A stretch of DNA of 64,000 nucleotides, taken from assembly GCA_907163375.1 (NCBI GenBank), contig CAJQUW010000568.1, positions 1-64,000 of the forward strand, given 5' to 3'. The notes below the pieces were generated by a model that ran no database searches, was not told where the DNA came from, and was given only the letters and a program-made list of their open reading frames with translations. How positions within the stretch are numbered: position 1 is the stretch's first letter; each line of letters opens with the position of its first letter. Shown piece by piece: positions 48,415 through 60,482 of this stretch. The DNA comes from Prostheceraeus crozeri (taxonomy: Eukaryota > Platyhelminthes > Polycladida > Euryleptidae). The translations under genes were made by a program, and so were the position numbers.

Positions 48415-51400
48415 TGACAAATTACCTTTGTATCATGATTCTGGTATCATGATTACCTTTGCAACATGATTCTGGAAAATTTCATTAATTGCTGATTAGA
48501 TGCAGAACTAAAAAGTACAAAAATAATAAAAAATCATTTATATAATAAAAATCATCATAAATTTCAAACATGCATACATGATAAGCAGATAATTTCAAAT
48601 TCAAAATTTTGCATTTGTGAATATCTTTATAATGCTAGGAAGAATCCTTTATGTAATCTCAACTTGTTTCACCAAGAATTGATAGCTCAATATACATTAG
48701 AAGTGAAAATGCCGAAATCAGTCAAAATATTCCAAACATTCAAATTTCAAAATAGATCTCACGCCAAAAGTATTGTGCTAAATTTATTTTCCTTCTATCA
48801 AAAGTTGCATAATACGAAGAAAGGATGCTACTAGAAATCTGGTGGCCATAACTTGTTTGGTCTAAACGATATTGAAAAACTTCGCCATGGGGCGAAATGG
48901 TGGGATGAGGGTTGAGAGTCACTTTGAAACTTAACTAGTAATCCAGTGCACACCAAGAGGCGACTTTAGGGAAGTAGGGCCTATGCATTCAATTAGAAAT
49001 TGTAAGGAACATTTGAAAAACGGAATTATCACATGGCATCAATGTACATAATATTCAGCGCTGCATTGCTATGACTCCAGGTTTAAAGAAAGAACCTACT
49101 TGTTTTAATCATAGCATATTTAATATAATTGAATATCATCAATGAGCCCATCTAGTTATGATAAAAGTTTATTACTTATTCAGCCACTAGTTATGAATAA
49201 AGTTTATTTACTTAAAACTATAGTCATGAGTAGTATGATATGCAGCAAGCGTAATAATAAGCTTACAAATCAGTACGTGCGATGAGGCAAAAATTGTCTG
49301 ATGAGCAGGAGCTGTCTGATAATATTGATTTGGCTGATGGATTATCTGATAAGTGGCTGATTACAGCTTGCCGTGTAAATATCTCCTCTAGGACTGAAAA
49401 ATGCTCTCTTATGTTACAACGCATATTTTATTCGAACGAGCAAATCCCAAAGACGTTTTGTTAAAGTCTATGTAGGAAATATGAATTTTGCAAATATAAC
49501 AATAGAAAATTAGACGACTGTCGCTAATTCAAGATAATTGTTCCGCAAACGTGCTCCTTTGCATTGTTTTTGATGACATTGAAATACACTCTTAATTGAC
49601 GCACCTCAAATGAGTAGAAGCCCCGGAAGCAAGAGAATGCTTTAAAATCCATCAGGTAATCAATGCCAGTTATAAAACAATATATGTAAACCTTTGAAGT
49701 AGACCGCCTACTTGAGAATTCAGCAATAGATGAAATGATCCGTTGAAAATTAACAGCTGCAACTTCATATCCGTTTGAGCGTAATAGCAGCTGATTTCCA
49801 AAGGCAATTAACAAAAAAACATTTATTTATAAGAATTAGTAGCAGGGAAACGTGTGTTGGAGCGATTTGTCTTCAAATAATCACTAAGGAACTGCTCATC
49901 TTCATTTTGTGCAGCTTTAAGGGTAGACAACGGCAGTGTACATCATTTCCGCTATGATCTCGGGCGATGTTTGTATCGAAAATTGTAGAGCTTTCAACTT
50001 GTTAATTAGTTTAACTATGCAAGCTACGTATATAGAGATAGCAACTCTCTGCGAATGATATGGTGCTCTATTGCTTACATATATTAATTTCATAGACGCA
50101 AAGTAACTGCGTGTATTTGTGGATTTGAACCACCAACCTCTGGCATTCTAGATCAACACTCTACTACGTGAGCTATCGACGAACGACAGTAAAACTTTGG
50201 TACTCAATGGATGAATACGTGCTATCCAGTCAATTACTTACCCCTCCAAGACACGCACAATATCAACCGACAAGTCAAACTACTAATTTTCACCTTAAGT
50301 AACACAGTTTGTGTGGACTTATCCCAGCTTGGTTGCCAACCAGTGGTGTATGCATGCTAGATCGTGAAATAGATTCATAAATCATACCCATATTGTCATT
50401 TACTAACATATGAAGATTACTATCTCACGGAACTTCGGAAAATTTAATAGAATGTTGTGTTTATGCAAAGTTGTGTGCATATCGTAGGTTGCATTATGTA
50501 TTTATGATATTGTATTGATATAATATAATGCATGTATTGATATATTTTGCAACTTGCAAAAGGATTTGATAACTATTCCCATTGTTTTTCAATTTCATGT
50601 ATGTGCGGTATTTATTCGGATTTTATCCTGAGTGATCCTTTCAAAATCGCTACAGACATTTAATTTGGCGGTCGACATTCTATGGTTTTTAGAGACATTT
50701 ATATGAGCCAACAATGTCACTGCCATTCATGGCATCCATAGAATGTGTAGGACAGGCAAATAAATCTATAAATGTTTCCTAGAGACACGTATCTCTAAAC
50801 ATTGATCGGCTAGAGACCTCTGCAAGAATGTTGAACTCAAACATTTTTGTATAATACAGCAATTTTTTGCCGTAATATACAAAAACAAGATATTTGTATA
50901 TAAATCTCGTATTATTACTATCTATACATATCATCATAAATTACAATAAATCATATATCATGTATAATAAATCATCATACATGTAATGCAGTTTTATGCG
51001 CAATTACAAAATTCAATCTTATCAAATATATTGTAATGCTTGCATCATATTTCATATATTAATATTATGTTTACATCACATTAAATATTTACTATATTAA
51101 CTAAATGCAAAGTAAGTATATAAGAGAAGTATGCAATCAAAGCATGATTTGTGGGGACATCTATGATATTACTTTTTCCCCGGCTCTTAAAAGCAGATTT
51201 ATTTGATATCTCAATTGATAACAGAAGACCATTGAATTATTAAATGGAAGGGACTGAATAGCTATGTCAAAACTATGAATCAGCAAAAAATTACATAGTC
51301 ATCCGTAGACGTTTGGAAGACAAAAAAACATAGATGAAGTTCCATTTCTATGGTTAGAATGTCAGAGTTGATTTGGCATAGAAATTAATTGATTGTCAAG

Positions 51401-51660
51401 GTACTTAATAGACGACTGTAAACCACTCATCTATCTACGCATTGATGTGGGCGTTATATGATTGTTTTCCTATATTAATGCATTTGCCAACTTTTACCCA
51501 CTGAACATATTGTAATCTTTGTCTGGAATCTACAAATACTTCATCTTCTTGTTCATAACCAGTTGTACATACATTCATTGATCAGTTTTAGATTTCAATT
51601 GATTAAAATGATCACTAAAATATTGATTGTTAGTTAGTGACAGGTCTGATGAAAATATGG
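48415..51660. other. AT-rich non-coding stretch
   Basis: No coding signal except the tRNA-like patch at 50110-50190. Very AT-rich at 50860-51120. Confidence 0.4.
50112..50190 (-). repeat. tRNA-like SINE head
   Basis: Reverse strand: TCGATAGCTCACGTAGTAGAG (D-arm and box A) and GGTGGTTCAAATCCAC (T-arm with box B). A T-stem and a weak D-stem can pair; the anticodon stem does not. So SINE or tRNA pseudogene, not a working tRNA. Confidence 0.55.
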
Positions 51661-51666
51661 AAAAAT

Positions 51667-51987
51667 GATGAATGATGCTCCTGCCTTAAGCTGCAGATAC
51701 TTTGTATTAATTGTATTTGAATATATTGAGCAATCAACACAATAGTTCCTCGGCTTCCGGCAAATCGCTGAAAAATAAAACTATATTCACAATAGAAAAA
51801 AAGGAAATCAACAAGAAACATTAAGATGATGAATGATGCTCCTGCCTTAAGCTGCAGATACTTTGTATTAATTGCATTTGAATATATTGAGCAATCAATA
51901 CAACAGTTCCTTGGCTTCCGGCAAATCGCTGAAAAATAAAACTATATTCACAACAGAAAAAAAGGAAATCAACACGAAACATTCAGA
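51667..51987. repeat. Two-copy tandem duplication, period 161 bp
   Basis: GATGAATGATGCTCCTGCC starts both units (51667, 51828), and AATCGCTGAAAAATAAAAC and AAAAAAGGAAATCAACA recur at the same spacing. Only a few differences, so it is recent. Confidence 0.9.
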
Positions 51988-51989
51988 AG

Positions 51990-54900
51990 CAAGTTAAAGC
52001 ATTTGGGACATCGGACACTTGAATTAAGCAAACGTAGATTTGATTTTATCGGTTAGAATATTATAGGCTGTATCAATTCACAAAAGGTCTTCCAACGAAA
52101 TTTATATTATAAAGTTATATAAAATAAACCAACGTTTCTCCTTTGTTAATAAACACTTAACTAGTGCGGCGGCATAATAAGTTTCCAATCCTACATTCAA
52201 CAGTGTATAATTTTATCCTAAACATATTGTTGTTGCTAACTGGTGCTAACTACATATACAATCACTTTACTTCAGTTGGTTGACTAGTTGCTGTCTCACT
52301 CCCATCTAACCTGAAATTAACACTTACATTCTTCATTCAACGAGTGCCAGGACTAGAAATAAATACTTCCATTTTTTCGCCAAATAATCGACTTGATTGA
52401 TTATTTTCTATTTGACGGAAGCCGACAACCGTGATATTTCGGTAAAAATGTCTATTTAGGCGAGACCTTTCGAACGGCACAGACAGTCATCGTCAGGCGA
52501 ATGAGACTCATGTCACAAATGCAGAACACAAATAAAAAACGGTACTTATGGGTTATCCCCAACGTTTTCAAATTTGTCCAAAAGTCGTAGAAATGAATCA
52601 ATCGTCACAAAACTTTAAACACACGTAGGTGAGGATATCTCTAGCCACATACCAAATTTTGGCAAATCGGATATGTTCTTTTTGAATTAGAAGCGATGAC
52701 TTCAAGTGCAGCGATACCGGCAGCTTCATCTGAGTTGTCAGTGACCTCAACGTCTGAGCAGAAGGCTCTTGAGGTCAACAAAGTCATTTCTCTACAACTC
52801 GTGAAGCGATGATGACCGCGCCACATCCCTCAAATGGCAGTGAATGAGACGAAGAAGTAGAGAGAACAATGCATACACGAGTAGCAATGATGCGTCGAAC
52901 AGACGAAGTTAGATCAAGCTGTTGACATCGCTACACTTTACGTTATCGTCTCTAATGCAAGAAGTACTTGCCGATCTGCATAGAATTTTGCATGTAGGTA
53001 GAAAATATGCTTAAGTACGTGTATTCGAAGTTTGGTGAAGATTCTTGCAGATTCTAAATAAATTAGGGCAAGCTGTACTATATGAATAAGATAGCCCTGC
53101 TGTGAATGAATCATGGGTAACTTGTTCAACAGATATCCACTTCTAAGAAGTAGGTGCTTCTAGCGATCATTGCTAAAAAAATATTTTGCAGAATATTTGG
53201 CAGTAATCATGGTGTCATACAAAAATTTAACCGTTCAAAATAATTCGTATTTCGAGGAATTGTCTCGTCTAAATAACCTCCCTGCATAGTTTCGGCTGTT
53301 GGTACACACTTTCACGGGGGAATAACTGGGCCTCAGTTATTCGGTTATTTACACGCAACATTGCGTGCGAATAATACGTCATTTAATGTCTGATCAATCA
53401 TCATCAAATCAGGTCATGAGTTGGTAATACAAAATCAATTTTATATTAGCTGATTGAATTGGGCTGCAGAACCGCTTATTTTCTTAAAATGAAAGTACTA
53501 ACTCCCATAATGCACCACCTTTCGTCAGCTGCCATTCCTTTTTCTTAAATAGGCCTACTGAAACTGTTCTTAAAGAACGCTCACTATTCAACGTCGCAAC
53601 TTGGAAAAGTTATTCTTATGACATTCATGTGGTAAACTGGGTTGAACCGGATCATTTTTGCGAAATTTATTTAGTTGCTCATGTATAGTTCACGTGGTGA
53701 AAATTAACGCACTGTCTGCATTTATGGTGATTGCTTTTACTTTCATTATATGCCAAAAATTTGACTGACTTACTGATCCACTTGAATGCGTCATAATTTT
53801 TTATACTAGATCAACCACTAGATGAATGGGATGTACGTCAACAATAAACCTTGTCATAAATGAGTTTTAGTGGACTATGTAGTTGAACATAAATGAATTG
53901 GCACTGAAAAGTTATACTCTTGCTAACTGAGATGTAGAACCGTGTTCATGAGATATCAACTGTATTATATGCAGTGACCTTTCACTAGGTGTTGCGCAAA
54001 TTTGACGATTTAAGTTGAATGAACCTACTATCATTAACAACAACTTACCAGACGCCATTTTACGCGGTCAGAATGATTCGTCCTCAGCAAAATTTATAAC
54101 ACCATGCGCCATTCAGCCTGTCGTTCACACAGTCTCACTGAGTCATTGTCTGTCGCTGTCTGCCATACTGTTAATAACTATATACTGTTATATACTGTTA
54201 ATAACAACAGTCAGACAACGATTCAGTATGACGTCACAAGTGTAAACGTCGAGTTATTTGTGTGGGAGCATATCGTTCAATACTCATGATGACGGTGGAA
54301 TTTCCAACAGCTGGTTACTCTGGTTACTCTGGGCACAGTGACTTAAGACATCGCTAAAATAAGGGCATGCTGTGATGTTTTAGGACAAACACAAGGGTCA
54401 CGTGCTTCAACCATACAGAGTTGACCTTCACTGTGATGGGAAACGTAGCATATCCATCACAGGCAAAAAAGCAAGCAAGGACTCCTTTCTTCTCTTTCCA
54501 GGAAATATTTTATTAGATGCAATCTTAAATATGTAGATAAACAATATCTAAGCGCAAAATGAAGCAATTTCTCCACTGTTTCATCTGTAAAACCATACCA
54601 TTCAGAAATGACACGTCCATCAGCAAAATTGGCATGAAATATGAGAAGCCTGATGAATTTTGGGTAGGAATCAATTGGAAAATTGAGTTGTTGCCATAAA
54701 TTTTAGCCACAGTAACTTTTTGAAATTGGTAAATGTGAATTTCTGAAAATCATCTTGGCGAAAAAAGATGGCGGACATGTCGCCAAAAAAAATACATTAG
54801 AACAATGAGTTGATTGCACACTTAACATATTTAAACATTTTGACTAAATGTTGCATTTATAAATGAATATAATATATAAATGTAATTGTATTACATTCAT

Positions 54901-55400
54901 TTATCACTTCCTTTACACCTGTACAAAGAACATTTGGTTTCATATATACGTCCCTTCTCTTGCTCCGTTTTCTCCTCTAAATGATTAGTTTTTGATGGGG
55001 TGTCACAATGCACGAGACACAGAACTACGTCCTTCTATTCTCTTATATTCTCTCCTTGTCTTTCTCTCTCTCCTCTCTCTCATTCAAGTCATTTGAAGTG
55101 AAATTATGCTGTAATCAAATAAATAGTCGATCCGCACACCGCTGCAGTCGATCGAATAATCGAATAATACAAGTTGAATCTCTGAAGGAGGATTGGAGAA
55201 CATGGAAAATATAATGTGAGCTTTATTACTGATTCATTTTTAGGTACGGTTCAATACCTCAAATTCGGAAGTTTTGAATCCTGATGGATGCTTTAATGCA
55301 TCCACAGGACTTAATATTACGCTTGCTTGATGTTCCATCGGCATTTATATTACTCCTAATCAATTGCAAAATATCATGAAAATTGATACTTGCCTGAATA
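51990..55400. other. AT-rich non-coding stretch
   Basis: Nothing named except a weak ribozyme-like motif (52455-52512) and a short ACTGTTAATAAC/TATATACTGTTA repeat near 54168-54210 beside a TGACGTCA word (54229-54236). Confidence 0.4.
52455..52512 (-). other. Hammerhead-like core, weak candidate
   Basis: Reverse strand reads CTGACGA, then 18 nt in which GAC can pair with GTT, then GAAA followed by GGTCTCGCC. CUGANGA and GAAA in this order are the hammerhead core and occur at Penelope-like element ends. Stems I and III are poor. Confidence 0.2.
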
Positions 55401-55512
55401 CGCTTATAAATTGATGTCTGCAGGCCTTTTTGGCAGTAGACAATTGATGCCTGTAGGTCTTTTTGGCAGTGTACAATTAACTTCTGTATGACGTTTTTGG
55501 CAGTCGACAAAG
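55385..55512. repeat. Three-unit short tandem repeat
   Basis: Units of about 40 bp: GATGTCTGCAGGCCTTTTTGG, GATGCCTGTAGGTCTTTTTGG, CTTCTGTATGACGTTTTTGG, each followed by CAGT and GACAA/TACAA. Confidence 0.75.
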
Positions 55513-55514
55513 CG

Positions 55515-56980
55515 CGATAATTCTACTGCCAAATTTTATGTGATTTCCGTAGAAAATGATCACTCGGGATTGCTCTCATAACTGCTGCCTGGGAACAAAG
55601 ACTACTTTGCGCAATATGTTGACAATGCGACAGTAATTTCGCTCTGAGAATAAGTCAACAAGAGACATTCAGCTAATTGCGCATCCGAAGACCCTACGCT
55701 TGACTAATTCGTAATTCTCGTAAACTTCGTCTGCTCGTCAATCAACGCCAAAGTGAAAAGAAAAATATTTACAACATCTGCATCATTACTAGCCTTAATT
55801 GCTCATCATCGACATCTGTACGACACAGATTATGTCGAAATAGAGATGTCAAATTGATTTCACGAGTGAGAAACAGAAATAATGAGGATAAGCTTACATC
55901 CCTATATTTTTCCAACTTTTTCTGTGAATATCGATTCACTGCGGTTTACTAGAAGTGAAGACTAATTCAAAACGATGGCACATGCTGGAACTTTGCAAAT
56001 AGGCAAAAATGAATTCCTAGTACCGTGCGGAGATAGGAAAAAGTCGTGTGTCGCGTGCGGATTGCTGTGAATTCTTCCAAAACGCTTCGCTTGCCGCGAT
56101 TCCTTCAGATTCGAAGAATTCAGATCATTGCGCACACGCATTCTCGATAATGTTGGTCCGTCAGATTCTTTGTTCAGAAGTTGGGAGGCGTGAGAAATTT
56201 AATTCACTCCATCTCTTCGTAGGATTTATCAATGAATGGCACTGTGACAGCGAACTGTGACCGAACGAAGAACTCGATGTGTATGAGTGTATGACACGCA
56301 CGCCAATGGCTACTGTCTGAGGCTCACTGCTTATTCAGTGACGACTTATTGTTAGACCGTCGACAATGTGGGGTGTGGGCCATTTCATTCACATACGAGA
56401 TATGACTCTGCCCTTCTAAGAAACAACGACTCGGAGGAACGAGCAGCTTAATTCTGTGGATTCTGCTCATGTTAATGAAACTGTTTATGCCACTTAACCG
56501 AAGATGATTCGAAATGGTGGGAACACAGAAATAAACAATTGTCTTCTCTTCTTCTGTTTGACTAGACTGGAAACATTGGAACATCTAACGCTAATGAAAT
56601 GACACAATCTGCTGACATAATACCATAGCAATCGAACAATGAGCAGCCAGTTCAACATTAAACACGCCATATTGTGCGAAGTTTCAATAACTGTTATCAA
56701 CCGGATCACACAGCAAAGAGGAATCGTTGAGCATTACGGAGGAATTCACAGCAATCCACAAGTGGCGCTCGCCTATTTTTCTTATCTCTGCAAGGTATCA
56801 AAGCTTTCTTTTTGCCCAATTAGTAAATTCCGGCATGTGCATTGTTTTGAATCAGTTTGAACTTCTAGCGAGGGGATGTGGCTAAGCAATCTAATTCTGT
56901 GGTTGCAGCATTGCACTCGGCATTGTGAGTGTGAAAGAGAGAACCTTTATTTGAACGTGTCAAAGTCGAAGGCCGCTTTA
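55515..56980. other. Non-coding stretch
   Basis: No coding signal or repeat that I can support. Confidence 0.35.
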
Positions 56981-56989
56981 TATCTTAAA

Positions 56990-57511
56990 AAATACTGACA
57001 TGCAAAATCCATCTCTGTATAATGTTCCTGTAGATATGGTTCCATCTGCTAGTATCCTGGGCATTACTTTTTCTGAAATGTTAAGTTGGGAGGTTTATGT
57101 GAACAATGTTAACAAGCTTGTCAATAGGCGCATTTATGTTTCACGCAAGCTTCGCCCATTTTATCGAGCGATAAACTCTGCCAAAGTGTTAACCACATAG
57201 TTAGATCTGTCTGCGAATACGCTCGCGCCGTTTTTGCAAGCATCAGAAAGTGTTTGATAAAAGAGCGCAAATGATTATTTTCCGAAATGACCCCAGAACT
57301 TGTCATTGCTCTGAAAATGAAATTGAAAATCTTCGTGTGTTGATTACTTAGCAAGCAGCTATTTCTCAAAGCCGAAAGTGACAGAACGCACATTCTCCAC
57401 GAACTGATTCCTCATAGAGTGCCTTACTATGGCATTCCTTGCATCTATCTATGTCGCACTGCAAGGATGAAAGACTCGTTTTTTCCTTTCATGGAAAGTT
57501 TTACATTAAAA
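56990..57511 (+). pseudogene. LINE fragment (RT thumb to C-terminus)
   Basis: MVPSASILGITFSEMLSWEV and NRRIYVSRKLRPFYRA match the 'VKxLGVxFxxxLxWxxHV / RxYxLRxLK' block after the RT of CR1-type LINEs. Further on in another frame: THILHELIPHRVPYYG, RMKDSFFPFMESF, the usual C-terminal end. Broken; it stops at a repeat A. Confidence 0.65.
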
Positions 57512-58742
57512 CATAGAGTAGGTATATTAGGTACAGTGGTAACTCCGCATTTATTAAATCCCCAATGTGTTGCAGTTTTGCAGAAATTACAACGGAATTG
57601 AGTGATCATGATTGCAATGCAGAAGGAATGATGGTATTTCAAAGATTCTCATGACAGCCTTGGAGATTTAATGTTTGCTAAATTAGCAATTCGATGGGTT
57701 CATATTACTTTCATGCTCAACCTCAAGAGTACTTTCATAACCGTGATCATATCACAGGCAATCTGCCACTGGCACAGCAAAACCACATAATCAAAGACAA
57801 TGATTTCAATTAACTTTGAAAGATGCAAATGGGTCCACATCACTTTTCAGATTCAAGAAATGAAACATGAATTTGTGAATCATAAAATAGCATAAAATCA
57901 TGCCGGTGAAAATTGAATTAAAAACTTGAAATTTCAGCCAGGAAAGCACGAAAAAGATCGCGACTTTTTCATGAAGACTTCCATTACAATACAGATCATG
58001 AAATTCCCTTGATAATCAGCTTGATTTCTTCTTAGTTAGGATGCTCATTAGCAAATATTCATTCCTTCCTTTTGATATCCAACTTGTTTCATACTACTTA
58101 TATAGGAGAGTCATCTCGGACGTAGTATATAAATTGACAAATTTTGACTTTTTTAACCCGTCTATTGCGCACATAGGGACACAGCGTCCCATGCCTTTAT
58201 CCTTTCCTTAACGCAGCATATTTTGCCTTGCGATGAATAATATGTCTAATTAATGCCCCTGAAATGCTAAAATATGTAATTATGATTGTCAAGCATCATT
58301 CAAGCATATTTATAATATTGCAATATACGTCATGTACGTTTACAAAAAACAGCTCATTAAGATAAAAAATCTTTATTCCAGTTTTTTATTCCAATTTGTG
58401 TTTTCAGCAGTTATCACACATAGTTTGTGTTGAAGAATGACTTTTGCACACAAACATGCGACACGAGCTGCATCTTTGTCTCACTCGAGTGCGCTCAGTG
58501 CAAAGGGAACACCTACCTCGATCTGCGGTTTCCGAGGTTTGTTGCACAATTTGGGGTCGTTCTATTCCGCTTGCATGCATAGCTCTGCGAACACTGCTAC
58601 GAAGTTGCGGTATTTCGGCTCTTTGGTGCAAGTGAGGATCAATGAGTCCTTGGGAAACTTCTTGAATGTACAAGCGTCGGCGGTAATTCTTCCCGCGGTT
58701 CCATTCGGGATGTTGGAGAATCCAAATGATGTAGCCATTATA

Positions 58743-60482
58743 CGTGGTGTGATCCAAAATGTCCCGGACTAACCTACTTGCAGATAACCTGTGATAACGA
58801 ATACTACTTCAGATGTAAATTTAGGTCTTTAAGGCATGAGAAATATGGTCGCCGAAATTTTTCCGGTCAGTTTTCTATTTTTAAAAAATATTTTTACATT
58901 TTAACATGAATTTCTGTATTTTCTGAATTGATCGAGATCCGATTTGTCTTATTGTTATAGTTAGATTGATTTTGATTTGTACCTTATTTGACGGATATCT
59001 TTGCCATGAATATTGCACGTCTTTTGTTAATTGCTTCATGTGTTACGATATCAATCAGTGAAGTTCATTCAGCACGCATTCATTAAGAAATCCGTGTCAA
59101 CGATGGTTCTTTGTTCTATCAGTTTTCATGATGGATGTGACAAGCGTGTCTTCAGTCGAATATCGCAGTGTGATACGATACCTCCTGATCCGCGGCTTCG
59201 CTAATGGTGACATTCTAAAGGAATTAAGCCTGGCATATGGAAGCAAAGCTCCATCGAGAACTACTGCTTATTTCTGGATAAGCGAATTTAAACACGGAAG
59301 ACAATCTGTGGAGCAAGATTTTTCAACTGTTGGTCGGCCGCAGGAGATTCCGGAAGAGAAATCGAGTCAGTGCGATGAAGTGATTACAGCACACAGAAGG
59401 ATAACCATCCGTGAGTTGTCAAGAGAGTTGCGAATCATTTATCACTCCTGTCATGACATCATCGAAAGACTTGGATATCGCAAACTGGCATCACGTTTCG
59501 TACCGAAGTTTCTGTCACCTGAAATGAAGGAGAACAGACTTCTGGCGGCACAGTCAAATTTGGATCTCCTCGAAATGCACGGAGATCAGTTTCTGAACTG
59601 CATCCTTACAGAGGATGAAACACCTTTAAGTTTGTATCTGCCTCAAAGTAAGCGAGAATCTGCAGAGTGGCGAAAATCAGGCGAGTCTGCCCCTTTGAAA
59701 ATGCGATCCGGAACATCACATCGCCGGTCGTTGATGCTGACGGTCTTTTGGAACGCTTCGGGAATCCAACTGGTTGACTTTGCGGATAAAGGAGTAAGAA
59801 TCAATAGCGAATATTATTCCAATCTGTTATCTGAAGCGAGGAAGAAAATAAGAAAGCCACGAAACATTCCCCTCTACTTGCTTCATGACAATGCTCCGAT
59901 TCACACCTCGCAGGAGACAACCAATGCCTTAACGAGAAACGGATTTCAACTATTGAGCCATCCTCCTTATTCACCTGACTTGGCCCCAAGTGACTTCTAT
60001 CTGTTTAGATTCCTCAAAAAGCATCTTCGTGGACACCATTTTTTCAATCGCCAGTTGAACTGCGGGATGCAGTTACTGAGTTTTTTGATTCTTTGACACC
60101 GGAATTTTTTCATAAAGCTTTTTGTGAATTGAGACTTCGTTGGCAAAAAGTGACGAATGCTAACGGCTCATACATTGAAAAGTAAACTGTTTTCTGGAAC
60201 AAAACATTTGTTTTTCCGTTAATTATTAGTCAGGTTATTAGTGATAGCTTAACTGTCAAGTTAATCTAAATATATTAATTCTAAATCGCTAGAATTTATA
60301 GGAAAATCTTGAAATTCAGACAAAAATGTTTGAAAATTTTGAAAAAATAGAAAACTGACCGGAAAAATTTCGGCAACCATATTTCTCATGCCTTAAAGAC
60401 CTAAATTTACATCTGAAGTAGTATTCGTTATCACAGGTTATCTGCAAGTAGGTTAGTCCGGGACATTTTGGATCACACCACG
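58743..60482 (+). mobile_element. Mariner with about 140-bp TIRs, inserted in piggyBac
   Basis: TIRs start CGTGGTGTGATCCAAAATG and continue through CCCGGACTAACCTACTTGC, CTGTGATAACGAATACTACT and TTAGGTCTTTAAGGCATGAG; both arms match over about 140 bp with few mismatches. TA at 58741-58742 and 60483-60484. Removing it restores the piggyBac codons for AAYNGY, so the boundaries are exact. Confidence 0.95.
59128..60185 (+). pseudogene. Mariner transposase, DD34D, one frameshift
   Basis: 322 codons open from the first ATG. Helix-turn-helix region (YRSVIRYLLIRGFANGDIL, RTTAYFWISEFKHGRQSVE), VGRPQEIPEE linker, a second helical block (RRITIRELSRELRI), then catalytic ILTEDETPL, LLHDNAPIHT and SPDLAPSDFYLF; 34 residues separate the last two Asp. 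The expected end (ELRDAVTEFFDSLTPEF ... NGSYIEK) lies in another frame from about 60055 to 60185, so one frameshift breaks it. About 350 aa overall, as in the family. The copy looks young. Confidence 0.9.

Noticed and set aside
50112-50190. Working tRNA gene on the minus strand
   Set aside because: Box A and box B are good and the T-stem pairs, but the anticodon stem does not form and no acceptor stem pairs.
54229-54236. CRE-like TGACGTCA promoter element
   Set aside because: A single 8-bp word with no gene, TATA box or start nearby.
55060-55095. CT-rich tract as polypyrimidine/splice signal
   Set aside because: Simple low-complexity tract; no exon-like frame follows.
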